DNA of 64,000 nt from Tolumonas lignilytica. Lineage in GTDB: Bacteria; Pseudomonadota; Gammaproteobacteria; Enterobacterales; Aeromonadaceae. The stretch spans positions 1-64,000 of the forward strand of contig NZ_AZUK01000002.1 in NCBI RefSeq assembly GCF_000527035.1. Direction: 5' to 3'. Positions within the stretch are counted from its first letter, which is position 1. Each line of letters starts with the position of its first letter. The position numbers were made by a program, and so were the translations under genes. Below are positions 37,646 to 50,162 of the stretch, one piece after another. Under the pieces are notes generated by a model that saw only the letters and a program-made list of their open reading frames with translations, was not told the origin of the DNA and did no database searches.

Positions 37646-38486
37646 CTGTTTCCGGCATGTCAATGGATAATAAAATGGTTTCAATTTCTTCGGTTATATC
37701 TTCCTGTCGCTGAATATTGTAAGTCAGTTGTAGTTTGGTCTGATCTTCATCTAACCGCTGCAGAGCGCGATCCATATGTTCCTGCCTTTGATTGTTTTCT
37801 GCCATGAGTGAGCTGTATAAAACCTCATTCAGGACGGCATAAAGGTAGTGATCCATCAGTTTGATTAAAAACTCATTGGGCGGGATAGTTAAATCGGGCG
37901 AATAACCGCGGTTCGACGTGAGGCTGGCGGCATTGCGTAGCGGCAGCAGATGTCGCCAGCGGATCGTATTGGCGGCATCGCAATGATACAGAACCGAAAA
38001 ACCACAATCGGCTACACGTTCCTGCGAGACTAACTGACTTAACTGCTGAGTCAGATGTAACAGCACCGTGGGAATTTCGTCAGCGACTACGGCACCCGGC
38101 ATGGTCAGCTTTGCACTAGGATCGTCATTCATCCGACCCGCCAGACGGCGCCCGACAATGATCAAACTGGTCGAAGCGGCTTGTGTAGGGAACAGTTTGC
38201 CCATTTCGGTCAGTAATGTTTCATTAAAATCGCCACAGAATCCTTGTTCTGAGCCGACGATGATGCAGATATTCTGTTTTGTTTGTGTAGTGCAGATCAG
38301 TTCCGGGTAGGCAGTAAAGAATTCTGTAGCGGTATGTTCAATACTGGCGACCATTTGTTGCTGACAGATAAGAAAATCTTTCAGTATCCGGATCTCCATC
38401 AGTGCCAACCCTTTCATCGCTGACATAATGCCAGCAATGTCTGACAGGGCTTCTAAGCGTTTGCTGATTTTACGGCGATGGCTCAT
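37638..38486 (-). CDS. atpG: N-type ATPase gamma subunit
   Basis: 282 residues. Central stalk of F1. The N-terminal helix ([20 protein letters not shown]) and C-terminal helix ([20 protein letters not shown]) form the rotating coiled coil; the Rossmann-like middle is recognisable by [17 protein letters not shown]. It is shorter and more divergent than the housekeeping gamma, as usual for N-ATPases. It overlaps atpA by 17 bases and is last in the operon. Confidence 0.88.
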   Translation of the reverse strand: MSHRRKISKRLEALSDIAGIMSAMKGLALMEIRILKDFLICQQQMVASIEHTATEFFTAYPELICTTQTKQNICIIVGSEQGFCGDFNETLLTEMGKLFPTQAASTSLIIVGRRLAGRMNDDPSAKLTMPGAVVADEIPTVLLHLTQQLSQLVSQERVADCGFSVLYHCDAANTIRWRHLLPLRNAASLTSNRGYSPDLTIPPNEFLIKLMDHYLYAVLNEVLYSSLMAENNQRQEHMDRALQRLDEDQTKLQLTYNIQRQEDITEEIETILLSIDMPETEN

Positions 38487-39948
38487 GGGTGATTTCCGCC
38501 ATTAGTTCTTGTATTGCACTGAGCCAGATTGCTCGGGGTTCAGTCAGTGCCGGGCATTTTGTGGCTATCTTTTGCAATAACTGGTGCAGCGCCTTTGCAA
38601 TGTTTGCTGGTGGCAGAGGATCAAAATAGCCTTCGTTGTATGCGATGAGCCAGGCCATATGTTGCTCTGGCGAGAGCGGCGATAGGCGATCTTGTTTTAA
38701 TAGTTCGCGTAATAAGCGTCCCCGGCGGATCTTGGTTTCGACACTGGCCTCAAGACGCGCACCAAAGCGGGTGAAAACCTCGATTTCCAGAAATTGGAGA
38801 TAATCCAGCTTCATACGGCCTGCTTCGGTTTTAATAGCCGAGAACTGAGCCGTACCACCGATCCGTGAGACTGAACGCGTGATATCAATGGCCGGCAAAA
38901 AGCCTCTGGCATATAAGGCTGTATCAAGATAGATCTGTCCGTCGGTGATCGAAATCAGGTTGGTTGGGATATACGCAGCAATTTCCCCTTGTTCTGTTTC
39001 CACTATCGGCAGCGCGGTCATGCTGCCACCACCAAAATGTGTGGCGAGGGCGGTCGAGCGTTCCAGCAGACGAGAGTGAAGATAGAAAATATCGCCGGGG
39101 TAGGCTTCTCGACCGGGCGGCCTGCGCAAGAGCAGTGATAATTCCCGATATGCGCGAGCATGTGTGGTAAGGTCATCGTAGATGATCAGAACGTCGCGAC
39201 CAGACCACATCCACTCTTCAGCTAAGGTGCAACCAGCAAACGGTGCCAGAAATTTCAACCCGGGGGTGGTTGTCGCTTCGGCCACCACGACACAGGTAAT
39301 GTCCAGCACACCGGCTTTTCGCAATGTTTCGATAGTGGCAACCACCGATGATCGTTTCTGACTGATCAGCACATAAACACAGAGCACATTGCGTCCTTTC
39401 TGCGCGATGATGGTGTCTGTCGCCAATGCACTTTTCCCGGTTCCGGCATCACCAATGATGAGCTGACGTTGCCCTTTACCGATCGGGATCATGGTATCAA
39501 CCATTTTAATGCCGCTGAGCAATGGTCGGGCAACGAAATCGCGGGCCGGAATCGGCGGGGAAGCAATTTCGAGCGGACGACGACGACCAAATGCAGGGGG
39601 AGGTAAGCCATCAAGCGGCTGCCCCAAGGGGTCTATGACCCGACCCAGAAAATCATCACCGACTCCAATTTCCAGTCGTCGCCCAGTTAATTGTGCTGAG
39701 GCTCCTGCGACCAGACTATCATTCTGACTTAAAAGAATGGCGCCAATACGCTGGCTATCAAGTTGGAATACCTGCGCTTCACTGCCATTTTCAAAGAGTA
39801 ATATCTCATCCATGGCAGCAGAGGGGAGCCCTTCAACCCAGACAATGCCATCGCTGATAGCCGCCACCTTCCCGATTTCGGTGATGCGTAATTGCGGATG
39901 ATAATGTTCGAGGAACACGTTATTGTCCAAAACCTGAGGCCTCCGCAT
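38470..39948 (-). CDS. atpA: N-type ATPase alpha subunit
   Basis: 492 residues. The non-catalytic nucleotide subunit of F1. P-loop [13 protein letters not shown] (about residues 166-178) differs from the usual [28 protein letters not shown] and the arginine finger region ([20 protein letters not shown]) are clear. The start overlaps the end of atpF by 29 bases; TTG or GTG codons further in are alternatives with GGAGG upstream, so the exact N-terminus is uncertain. Confidence 0.93.
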   Translation of the reverse strand: MRRPQVLDNNVFLEHYHPQLRITEIGKVAAISDGIVWVEGLPSAAMDEILLFENGSEAQVFQLDSQRIGAILLSQNDSLVAGASAQLTGRRLEIGVGDDFLGRVIDPLGQPLDGLPPPAFGRRRPLEIASPPIPARDFVARPLLSGIKMVDTMIPIGKGQRQLIIGDAGTGKSALATDTIIAQKGRNVLCVYVLISQKRSSVVATIETLRKAGVLDITCVVVAEATTTPGLKFLAPFAGCTLAEEWMWSGRDVLIIYDDLTTHARAYRELSLLLRRPPGREAYPGDIFYLHSRLLERSTALATHFGGGSMTALPIVETEQGEIAAYIPTNLISITDGQIYLDTALYARGFLPAIDITRSVSRIGGTAQFSAIKTEAGRMKLDYLQFLEIEVFTRFGARLEASVETKIRRGRLLRELLKQDRLSPLSPEQHMAWLIAYNEGYFDPLPPANIAKALHQLLQKIATKCPALTEPRAIWLSAIQELMAEITHEPSP

Positions 39949-40666
39949 AAACGTTCAGTTCACCGGCAAAACTCAATTCCAGCTGCCATGCACCGAGCGA
40001 GATTTTCAAGCCGGCAAGTAACGCTTTGTCTTGTAAAAACTCAAGCTGACTATGTATTTCAAAATGATCGTCGATAGCCTTAATCACCATTTGCTGTTGT
40101 GCTTCCGATAACGGGAATGCACTGGTGACACAACCTGTGGTATTACCCTCCAGACCGAGCTGTATTGCGCTGATCCTTTCATCCGGGAGTGCATCTATCT
40201 CTTCAATAAACAATGCAACAAGACGCGATTCCAATTCCGGGCTGGCTAATTTAGACAAGAGCTTGTTGGCAAACAGACGAGCTTGAGTATTGCATTGCGT
40301 GATCAGTTCGCGTTTCAGTATTTCTTGCCGATGAATATCCTGCGCCTGATTTCTTTCCCGCTCCAGGGCGATTTCTTTCGCCAATGCTTCCATCTGGCGC
40401 TGACGTTCTTCGGTCAGTTCAGCCGTGAAGTGGGCGCGCGCAACGCTTTTTTCTTGTTCCCACTCGGACAGGCGGCTTTCATACTGAGTTTTCAATGTCT
40501 CGGCATGGGTCTCTTTGTCCTTCGCTTCATTCAGGGTGCGTTCGATCCCGGCGCGACGCTCAGCCAGTGTCGCCAAAACGGGCTGATAAAGAAATCGTTT
40601 CAAGATCCAGACTAAAGCGAGGAAATTGATGATCTCCAGAATGAATGTAGTCCAGTCAAACGCCAT
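39920..40666 (-). CDS. atpF: N-type ATPase b subunit (peripheral stalk)
   Basis: 248 residues, longer than the 156-residue E. coli b, as is typical for N-ATPases that lack a separate delta subunit. An N-terminal membrane helix ([20 protein letters not shown]) is followed by a long charged coiled coil (about 30-130) and a C-terminal delta-like part (about 150-248), probably a b-delta fusion. There is no atpH gene in the operon. It lies 9 bases after atpE. Confidence 0.9.
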   Translation of the reverse strand: MAFDWTTFILEIINFLALVWILKRFLYQPVLATLAERRAGIERTLNEAKDKETHAETLKTQYESRLSEWEQEKSVARAHFTAELTEERQRQMEALAKEIALERERNQAQDIHRQEILKRELITQCNTQARLFANKLLSKLASPELESRLVALFIEEIDALPDERISAIQLGLEGNTTGCVTSAFPLSEAQQQMVIKAIDDHFEIHSQLEFLQDKALLAGLKISLGAWQLELSFAGELNVYAEASGFGQ

Positions 40667-40675
40667 AACTGCCTC

Positions 40676-41633
<958 letters not shown>

Positions 41634-41634
<1 letters not shown>

Positions 41635-41911
41635 TACCAGTACTTCCTGATAAAGAAATAGACATTGAACACCCCAATGGCCAGCCCCAGAATGATCAGG
41701 TTGATGGTCCATTTGAAGGTGTAACCTGTATCCAGACTGTCGAGCCAGTGGCCCAGATAGGCTCCGGCTAAGAGCGGTACTAGAAAGAGCACCGATAAAC
41801 TGCCAAGAAAAACCGTATGCACCAGTATTGACCGACGGCTTCGTTCAGCCTCTTTCAGCCGTTTACTGTCACGAACAACATCTTGATGCCATTGTTTATT
41901 GTTCATCATGG

Positions 41912-41915
<4 letters not shown>
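41634..41915 (-). CDS. atpQ: AtpQ/AtpI-like small membrane subunit
   Basis: 93 residues: a basic N-terminus (RDSKRLKEAERSRR) and two membrane helices, the first with the AtpI-type GAYLGHWLDSL turn and the second LIILGLAIGVFNVYFFIRK. AtpI-family proteins help c-ring assembly. N-ATPase operons normally have atpQ then atpR here, but only this one gene fits between atpC and atpB. Its start overlaps the atpC stop by four bases. Confidence 0.85.
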
Positions 41916-43734
<1,819 letters not shown>

Positions 43735-43895
43735 TCATACCTGGCAATCTGGATGAATACTTTGTGGTGTCAGGTGCTTATAAATGGATGCTACTTATTA
43801 AAACTATAGTACATCGTTTTAAGCACTTGGTTTTATTCGTGAGGTTACAGACGCGGGTAGCAAAAATATTCATCAAAGAGGGAATATTCGAAATC

Positions 43896-43920
43896 AAAAA
43901 AGGCAGCTAATGCTGCCTTT
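43896..43920 (-). terminator. Terminator downstream of clcA
   Basis: AAAGGCAGC / GCTGCCTTT around TAAT; read on the minus strand the stem is followed by six Ts. It lies 11 bases after the clcA stop. Confidence 0.85.
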
Positions 43921-43930
43921 CAGAAAATCA

Positions 43931-45316
43931 TTAGATATTTTCTACGGGTTGCTGCGGCGCAGACTTGGATGATAAATGCAGCGTACGCTCCAGGATCTGG
44001 CTATAAATCGGTTTACCGCCCAACATCTGTGCAACCAGGGTGGCACTTAACGTCGTCACCATCATCGGCAAGATGAGGCCATAATTGTTGCTCATTTCTG
44101 TAACGAGCACGATCCCCGTTACTGGCGCACGTACTGAGGCAGCAAATAAGGCACCCATGCCGACAATAGGAAAGACGCCATAAGCAATACTGATCTCAGG
44201 AAACAGGAGATGGCACATATTACCTGCCAGCGCGCCACATAATGTACCCAGTGACAAGGCTGGCGCAAACACGCCGCCCGGAATACCAGAGCAGAAGCAA
44301 ACCAATGTCCCCCAAAAACGCCACACTAAAAGCCAGAAAAGCCATGTCAGCGGTTCTGGTTGGGTTGCCCATTGTGGAATCAGTTGCATACCACCTGTTG
44401 TCAGCCCATGTGCGGTCAGTGACATAAAGCCAAACACACCCGCCACCGTACTGCCAACCATGATCAATACGGAACGTTTGTTCTTATGCAGTGATAAATA
44501 ACCATTCTGGAAGGCATTCACGAAGATATTAAAAGCATATCCGATACATCCCATCACACAGCCAAATAGGAAAAACAGAGGCAGGGAGGAAAGGGCTGGC
44601 GTTGGGAACGTTGGCACACTAAAGACAGGGCCTGTACCGTTAGCTATCTGGCGAACGACCGTGCCGCTGATGACGGCGATGGAGACAACTTTAATTGATA
44701 AGAAGGAATAACGGAATTGAGGGCGCATTTCCTCCAGAACAAATAGTATTCCGGCTAATGGTGCATTGAAGGCAGCGGCCAAACCGGTTGCGGCACCAGC
44801 AGCCAGCAAGGCATGCGATGCATCTTTAGGCAGCTTGAATATATCGGCAACCATCTTTCCGATATTGCCACCAATCTGCACGGAGGGGCCTTCACGCCCG
44901 AGAATCATTTCAGAACTGAGGGCACAGGTACCGCCAAAAAACTTAACGGGGAGTACACGTTGCCAGCGGACAGGTCTGATATCATCTAATGCGCCTTCAA
45001 TTTCAGGAATACCCGATCCGCCAGCTTCAGGTGCGAAGCGATGCATCAGATAGAATGCAATACCACCGAGCACAGCACTACAGATAAAAGCAGGTAACCA
45101 TCTGATTGCAATTGGAAAGTGGTGGAGGTAGATAATTCGCAAGCTGGTCAACATATCGACAGCATTTTCAAAAAGAACACACACACCGCCAGTGAGGACT
45201 CCGGCCAACATGGCCAGTGTTAATACTTTGGGTGACGTGTAATCGTGGCGAATAAATCGACGCACCAAACGACGAATGTGTCGGTGACGGCTATGTTGTA
45301 GCTGTTGTTCATCCAT
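43931..45316 (-). CDS. clcA: H+/Cl- exchange transporter ClcA
   Basis: 461 residues. It exchanges chloride for protons and supports extreme acid resistance in E. coli. All signature segments are present: GGSGIPEIEGAL, GREGPSVQIGGN with the gating Glu, the proton Glu in VLEEMRPQFRYSF, GIPGGVFAPALSLGT, and the ion-coordinating Tyr in GKPIYSQILE. Monocistronic, between the N-ATPase operon leader and the divergent hemolysin-family operon. The 270-base leader (45317-45586) is AT-rich and I see no gene in it. Confidence 0.97.
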   Translation of the reverse strand: MDEQQLQHSRHRHIRRLVRRFIRHDYTSPKVLTLAMLAGVLTGGVCVLFENAVDMLTSLRIIYLHHFPIAIRWLPAFICSAVLGGIAFYLMHRFAPEAGGSGIPEIEGALDDIRPVRWQRVLPVKFFGGTCALSSEMILGREGPSVQIGGNIGKMVADIFKLPKDASHALLAAGAATGLAAAFNAPLAGILFVLEEMRPQFRYSFLSIKVVSIAVISGTVVRQIANGTGPVFSVPTFPTPALSSLPLFFLFGCVMGCIGYAFNIFVNAFQNGYLSLHKNKRSVLIMVGSTVAGVFGFMSLTAHGLTTGGMQLIPQWATQPEPLTWLFWLLVWRFWGTLVCFCSGIPGGVFAPALSLGTLCGALAGNMCHLLFPEISIAYGVFPIVGMGALFAASVRAPVTGIVLVTEMSNNYGLILPMMVTTLSATLVAQMLGGKPIYSQILERTLHLSSKSAPQQPVENI

Positions 45317-45586
45317 TTTGAATACGATATTACAGATTTTAATTACCTATTTTGTAATAAAAAATTAATCTAGGAAATATAAATACAGGTAGTCCTGTAC
45401 CGGGGCTACCTCCTCTTTATCTCAACCATTAGCAATACATTCACCATTTCTCATATAAAATTCCCTTATATTTCATTTTATTAGCAATAAATGTATTCGA
45501 AATACATTTTTCTTTATGGAAATAAGCTTTTATTAATAATTGGTACTTATGCTGGTTGTGTCTTTTTGCATCATCAGGATTGCATA

Positions 45587-46252
45587 ATGAAACAACCCAA
45601 TTCGCAGTATCGTTTGGCGATAGCCATTACTTCCGATGAAATTCAGGTATTACAAGGCTATATCCGGGCATTGTTTTTGCGGGAGTTCAATGCGCATGTT
45701 CCACATTTTCTACCATTCCTTGTTGGATTCTATGATCAGCACAATCAATTGTGTGGTGCATGTGGATTAAACCCTGCCGGACTGCATCGTTTATATCTCG
45801 AACATTATCTGGATGCCTCCATAGAACAAGCGATGTTGTCAGAATATGGTGTGGCAACCAGTCGTACTGGACTCATTGAAATCGGTAATTTTGCCTGTAG
45901 TGAATCCGGGATGGCTCGAATTTTCTTCGCTGCCTTATGCGACAACTTGTATCAGCAGCAATTCCAATACGCGGTATTAACCGGAACCAATAAGATCCGC
46001 AATATTTTCACTCGTTTGCATATGGAGCCGCACATTCTCACTGAAGCATTACCGGAGCGGGTTGGATGTGATGCAGCCAATTGGGGCGCCTATTACGAAA
46101 GCCATCCATTGGTCATGGCGGTTGAATTGCAAGCGGGTTATCAGCTTTTACGACAAAACAGTCTGTTGCTGCAATTGCTGGATCCTACACCGCTGATTTT
46201 TCCAGTATTCACGCATGGTTTACCAATGATGGCTACGAGGACAGTGGCATGA
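45587..46252 (+). CDS. Thermostable hemolysin family protein (GNAT-like fold)
   Basis: 221 residues. The match is to the thermostable hemolysin family named after delta-VPH of Vibrio: LFLREFNAHVPHFLPFLVGF, GLHRLYLEHYLD, GLIEIGNFAC (family E-I/V-G-N-x-A motif) and a C-terminal D-xx-NWGAYYESHP. The fold resembles GNAT/LuxI acyltransferases more than a pore-former, and there is no signal peptide, so a hemolysin role is doubtful. The start at 45587 has AGGA upstream and matches the family; an upstream hydrophobic extension of 32 residues is not credible. First of five coupled genes. Confidence 0.85.
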   Translation: MKQPNSQYRLAIAITSDEIQVLQGYIRALFLREFNAHVPHFLPFLVGFYDQHNQLCGACGLNPAGLHRLYLEHYLDASIEQAMLSEYGVATSRTGLIEIGNFACSESGMARIFFAALCDNLYQQQFQYAVLTGTNKIRNIFTRLHMEPHILTEALPERVGCDAANWGAYYESHPLVMAVELQAGYQLLRQNSLLLQLLDPTPLIFPVFTHGLPMMATRTVA

Positions 46253-47709
46253 GTATGATCTGGTCAATAATAGAACAATGGGCGGAGCGGGAACCGGAAC
46301 GGATCGCGTTGTGCGATGAACAGGCACAATGGACATACCGGGAACTCGTCACTCGGGTGCGAGCAATGGCAGCGACGTTTCAGGATACCGGTGTAAAACG
46401 GTTAGCGTTGCAACTGGATAATGGTCTGGACTGGGCTTGCTGTGATTTAGCGGGTTTAGCGGCTGGCGTCGTGATCATTCCCGTACCTCTGTTTTTTACC
46501 GCTGAACAGCAGGCATGGGTACTGGAATCCAGTGGTGTTGATAGCCTGATTGGTCCGGGGCGTGAAGGCTGGTCGGGGCATCCGTTACCGCAATCCAAAT
46601 ATACCTTGTGGCAACGTACAGTGACATCCGCAGTTGAGCTTCCTGCGGGTACCGCAAAAATTACCTATACGTCAGGAACAACCGGCCAACCCAAAGGCGT
46701 GCTGCTGAGTGATGAACATTTGGCTCTGGTATCGCAGAGTTTGGCGGCCAATATGCAGTCTCTTGATGTGACAACGCATCTGACTCTGTTGCCTTTTTCC
46801 ACTTTGCTGGAAAATATTACCGGGCTCTATGTGCCGCTGCTGCTGGGTTTACGCAGCGTAGTGCTACCGCTCGCTAGTGTCGGTTTTGCAGGCTCCAGTC
46901 AGTTTAATCCGGCTGCGTTGGTTCAAACGTTGCTACGCTGGCAGCCACATACATTGGTACTGGTACCAGAACTGTTGCGTGTGGTTCTGATGCTGGTGCA
47001 ACAATACCCAGGCATTGCGACATCATTGCAGTTTATTGCTGTCGGTGGTGGCAAAGTAGCTGCAGATCTGGTGGTGCAGGCGCGTCAACTTGGGCTACCC
47101 GTGTATGAGGGATATGGTCTTTCCGAATGTGGTTCGGTAGTTGCGTTGAATACACCGGCACATGACCGGGTTGGCAGTGTGGGTCAGATTTTGCCGCATT
47201 GTCAGATCACCATAGCGGAAGATGGTGAGATCCTGGTGCAGGGCGCTGCAATGCTCGGTTATCTCGGAGTGGAAACATCATTGTCATCTGATGAACCTAT
47301 CATTGCTACCGGTGATTTGGGCTATTGCGACGCAGAGGGCTTTTTGTGGATTACGGGACGTAAAAAAAATGTCCAGATCACGGCATTTGGACGTAATTTT
47401 TCGCCGGAATGGGTGGAAGCCGAAGCGCAGTTATTTTCTGCCATTAACAAGCTTGTGGTTTTTGGTGACGACTTGCCAAATAACGTCGCGGTGATACAGG
47501 TTAATCCCTCCTGCGCCCATCTACTTTCTGAACAAATTCAGCAACTCAATGCCCGTTTGCCCGATTATGCGCAAGTCCATCAGCTGATTCTGGCTGATCT
47601 CTCTCCAGCCAGCGGATTATCAACCATGAATGGTCGTTTACGTCGTCACGCTATTTTCCAACAGTTTCATCATGAAATTCTGCAGCTCACTACCGGAGGT
47701 TCTCAATGA
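46249..47709 (+). CDS. AMP-forming acyl-CoA synthetase / acyl-AMP ligase
   Basis: 486 residues. ANL superfamily: phosphate loop ITYTSGTTGQPKGVLLS (about residues 138-154), A5 VYEGYGLSECG, A7 IATGDLGY and A8 ITGRKKNVQITAFGRNFSPE. The C-terminal A10 motif reads NGRLRR where the catalytic Lys is usual (NGKLRR). By family a fatty or aryl acid is adenylated and possibly thioesterified. Start ATG overlaps the stop of the hemolysin-family gene (ATGA). No carrier-protein gene is adjacent. Confidence 0.9.
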   Translation: MSMIWSIIEQWAEREPERIALCDEQAQWTYRELVTRVRAMAATFQDTGVKRLALQLDNGLDWACCDLAGLAAGVVIIPVPLFFTAEQQAWVLESSGVDSLIGPGREGWSGHPLPQSKYTLWQRTVTSAVELPAGTAKITYTSGTTGQPKGVLLSDEHLALVSQSLAANMQSLDVTTHLTLLPFSTLLENITGLYVPLLLGLRSVVLPLASVGFAGSSQFNPAALVQTLLRWQPHTLVLVPELLRVVLMLVQQYPGIATSLQFIAVGGGKVAADLVVQARQLGLPVYEGYGLSECGSVVALNTPAHDRVGSVGQILPHCQITIAEDGEILVQGAAMLGYLGVETSLSSDEPIIATGDLGYCDAEGFLWITGRKKNVQITAFGRNFSPEWVEAEAQLFSAINKLVVFGDDLPNNVAVIQVNPSCAHLLSEQIQQLNARLPDYAQVHQLILADLSPASGLSTMNGRLRRHAIFQQFHHEILQLTTGGSQ

Positions 47710-48362
47710 GTTTTTATCAGCAATTACAGGACAGTACCGCAAAAGAGCGTGCATACCTCTTGTCTGCCCCCATCGTTAGACAATGTCAAAATGGGGATTT
47801 TTCACTTGATACCTACAAAGCATTTCTGGCTCAGGCTTACTATCACGTTCGGCATACCGTGCCTCTGTTGATGGCGACAGGTAGCCGCGTGTCAGACGAG
47901 CAGGAGTGGGTTCGTGGTGCCATTGCTGAATACATCGATGAAGAATATGGCCATCAGGAGTGGATTTTAAATGATATAGCCGCTTGTGGTGGTAATGCGG
48001 AAGCTGTCCGTCATGGTCAACCAGGCCAAGCCATAGAATTGATGGTGGCGTTTCTCTATGACCAAATTTACCGCGGCAATCCGTTGAGTATCTTTGGCAT
48101 GGTGCAGGTATTGGAAGGAACCAGTGTATCGATGGCGCTCATGGTCGTGGAACAGTTAAAAGCCCGGTTAGGCTTGCAAGCCAATACCATGAGTTATCTG
48201 ACGTCTCATGGTGAGCTTGATCAAGATCATCTGAAATTCTTTGCTGGGTTGATGGATAAAATCACGCAGGAGGCAGATCAACAAGCCATTATTCATGCGG
48301 CCAAAATGGTGTATCGGCTTTATGGCGATATGCTGCGTGAACTGACGGCGGAGGCAGCATGA
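47706..48362 (+). CDS. Haem-oxygenase-like diiron oxidase (TenA/PqqC-fold)
   Basis: 218 residues, all-helical. It would normally be labelled TenA-like, but the ligand pattern is that of haem-oxygenase-like diiron oxidases: E80-x2-H83 (EEYGH), E137 (VLEGTS) and H168-x3-D172-x2-H175 (HGELDQDH). The thiaminase Cys of TenA is not evident. Relatives such as UndA decarboxylate fatty acids oxidatively, and others oxidise amino acids. The GGAGG sits before the ATG, which overlaps the ligase stop, so it is co-translated with an acyl ligase and a dehydrogenase. Confidence 0.85.
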   Translation: MSFYQQLQDSTAKERAYLLSAPIVRQCQNGDFSLDTYKAFLAQAYYHVRHTVPLLMATGSRVSDEQEWVRGAIAEYIDEEYGHQEWILNDIAACGGNAEAVRHGQPGQAIELMVAFLYDQIYRGNPLSIFGMVQVLEGTSVSMALMVVEQLKARLGLQANTMSYLTSHGELDQDHLKFFAGLMDKITQEADQQAIIHAAKMVYRLYGDMLRELTAEAA

Positions 48363-49159
48363 AGCTCGATCAGGCACGAATTTTACTCACCGGTGCCAGT
48401 GGTGGCATTGGTCAGGCTTTGGCACGTCATCTTGCCGCTCAAGGGGCCAGATTGTTACTGCAAGGGCGCAACACTGAGCAGTTGACACAACTTGCTGCCA
48501 GCCTACCTCATCCAGAGCAACACCAGATCATTGCCGCAGATTTATGTGATCCGGCAGGGCGGAACACATTGTTGACTCAGATCGCTGATCTGTCACCTCT
48601 GAATGTCGTGATCAACAATGCGGGCACGAATCAGTTTGCCTGGCTGGAGCAGCAGTCGGAAGCGCAGATCCATCAGCAAATTCAGCTCAATTTAGAGGTA
48701 CCGATCCTGTTGTCCCGTGCGGTATTGCCTTACCTGGCACCTCAGGGCGTGATCATGAATATCGGTTCCAGTTTGGGCAGCATCGGTTATCCGGGCTATA
48801 GCGTCTATTGTGCATCCAAATTTGCTCTGCGTGGGTTTAGCGAGGCGCTCAATCGGGAGCTGCAAGGTTCCGGACGGCAAGTACTGTACTTCGCACCGCG
48901 TGCAACCAAAACGTCGCTCAACTCCGCGACGGTGAATGCCATGAATGAAGCATTAGGTACACAGAGTGACTCGGCGGATGTTGTTGCGTTGCAGGCTGTC
49001 GATGCCTTGTCACGTAATCAATTACGGCGCTGGGTTGGTTGGCCGGAAAAATTGTTTGTCCGGCTCAACGCACTGTTTCCTCATCTGGTCGACAAGGCCA
49101 TTGCCAAGCAACTGCCAATTATCCACCGTTTTGCCCATGCATCTCAGAAGGGAGATTAA
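48359..49159 (+). CDS. Short-chain dehydrogenase/reductase
   Basis: 266 residues. Rossmann fold with TGASGGIG (11-18), NNAG (about 84-87), Ser in NIGSSLGS and the catalytic Y150-x3-K154 (YCASK). The Asn-Gly tail after the fold (YFAPRATKTSLNS) resembles fatty-acid or sterol-type SDRs. It probably reduces or oxidises the acyl product of the preceding genes. ATG overlaps the oxidase stop and has GGAGGC upstream. Confidence 0.9.
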   Translation: MKLDQARILLTGASGGIGQALARHLAAQGARLLLQGRNTEQLTQLAASLPHPEQHQIIAADLCDPAGRNTLLTQIADLSPLNVVINNAGTNQFAWLEQQSEAQIHQQIQLNLEVPILLSRAVLPYLAPQGVIMNIGSSLGSIGYPGYSVYCASKFALRGFSEALNRELQGSGRQVLYFAPRATKTSLNSATVNAMNEALGTQSDSADVVALQAVDALSRNQLRRWVGWPEKLFVRLNALFPHLVDKAIAKQLPIIHRFAHASQKGD

Positions 49160-49162
49160 ATC

Positions 49163-49789
49163 ATGACTTATTCGTTCATTCGGACAACATTAGCCACTTC
49201 TCTCATGGTGTCATCGACGACGTGGGCGGCTGACGCGACTTTAGGCCAAATCCAAAATCAGTGGGCAGTTTGCCAGTATCAAACCATGTCAGATCACAAA
49301 GAGTCTTGTCTGAGTGCGCTGAGCAAATCAGCAGATCAATTAAGTCAGACGCACTCGGATCGAACCGATTTATTGATTTGGTCTGCGATTGTGAAAAGCA
49401 GTTATGCCGGTGCCAAAGGGGGAGTAGGCGCTCTGTCTCTGGTCAAAGATGCAAAGAGTGAGTTGGAGCAGGCAATCAGTAAAGATCCGAATGCTTTGGA
49501 CGGTTCGGCCTATACCAGTCTGGGCGTGCTGTATTATCAGGTACCGGGTTGGCCTATTGGTTTTGGCGATAGCCATAAAGCAGATGAATTGTTAAAGAAA
49601 GCATTGGCGATGAACCCGACCGGGATTGATCCGAATTTCTTTTATGGTGATTTTTTATTGGAACAAGGACATAAAGCCGAAGCGAAACAATATCTGCTAA
49701 AGGCAATGGCAGCACCAGCCCGTGAAGGCCGTGAGATCGCAGATCGAGGTCGCCGTGCTGAAATCAAGGCACGTCTGGAAAAACTGTAA
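49163..49789 (+). CDS. Exported TPR-like protein
   Basis: 208 residues with a signal peptide cleaved after TWA (about residue 22). The mature part has helical repeats of TPR type (GSAYTSLGVLYYQVPGWPIGFGDSHKADELLKKALAMNPTG is the clearest, split here: AYTSLGVLYY, HKADELLKKALAMNP). It could be a periplasmic scaffold or carrier for the preceding operon, whose last gene ends three bases upstream. AAGGGAG precedes the ATG. Function unknown. A weak hairpin (GGCTC/GAGCC, 49805-49822) follows. Confidence 0.8.
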   Translation: MTYSFIRTTLATSLMVSSTTWAADATLGQIQNQWAVCQYQTMSDHKESCLSALSKSADQLSQTHSDRTDLLIWSAIVKSSYAGAKGGVGALSLVKDAKSELEQAISKDPNALDGSAYTSLGVLYYQVPGWPIGFGDSHKADELLKKALAMNPTGIDPNFFYGDFLLEQGHKAEAKQYLLKAMAAPAREGREIADRGRRAEIKARLEKL

Positions 49790-49829
49790 GACTTTTTATT
49801 GAGCTGGCTCTCTTTGTGGAGCCTTTGTC

Positions 49830-49850
49830 TGAATGACAGATTTATGACAA
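49830..49850 (-). promoter_or_regulatory. Inverted PHO box upstream of pst operon
   Basis: On the minus strand the sequence reads TTGTCATAAAT then CTGTCATTCA, close to the E. coli PHO-box consensus. It lies about 310 bases upstream of pstS and faces away from it, towards the 3' end of the TPR gene. The 49851-50069 stretch between the two PHO boxes has no supported gene; a 25-codon frame at 49972 lacks a ribosome site. Confidence 0.65.
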
Positions 49851-50069
49851 CAGAGCCGTATGTATCACCAAACGCAGATTATTTCCACGCTCACTGACTC
49901 CATTCAGAGCGGAAGAGATGAGGTCAAGAGTCGATGCCATTAAATAGGGAAAGATTAGGTCCATCTTAGTGATGGCGTTTGCATTTATCGCTGTTTTTTG
50001 CCTCATCAAACAACAAGAAACGAGAGATTTGGATTTAAATTATTACTGATTTAACGAATGTGACCGTTT

Positions 50070-50091
50070 TTGTCATGTTACTGTCATTTTT
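50070..50091 (+). promoter_or_regulatory. PHO box of the pst operon
   Basis: TTGTCATGTTA followed directly by CTGTCATTTTT: two 11-base half-sites for PhoB on the plus strand, 71 bases before the pstS ATG. The operon should be induced by phosphate starvation. Confidence 0.85.
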
Positions 50092-50162
50092 CTTTACTAC
50101 ATTTATTCCGACTGGTCATGAACATCACTGAACTCGTTTAATTAGGAATGTAGGAAAGACAA

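Noticed and set aside
45491-45586. Upstream start of the hemolysin-family gene giving a membrane-like N-terminus
   Set aside because: The extra 32 residues lie before the AGGA ribosome site at the internal ATG and are not shared with the family.
49972-50049. 25-codon hydrophobic frame between the PHO boxes
   Set aside because: There is no ribosome binding site and no context; a chance frame is as likely.
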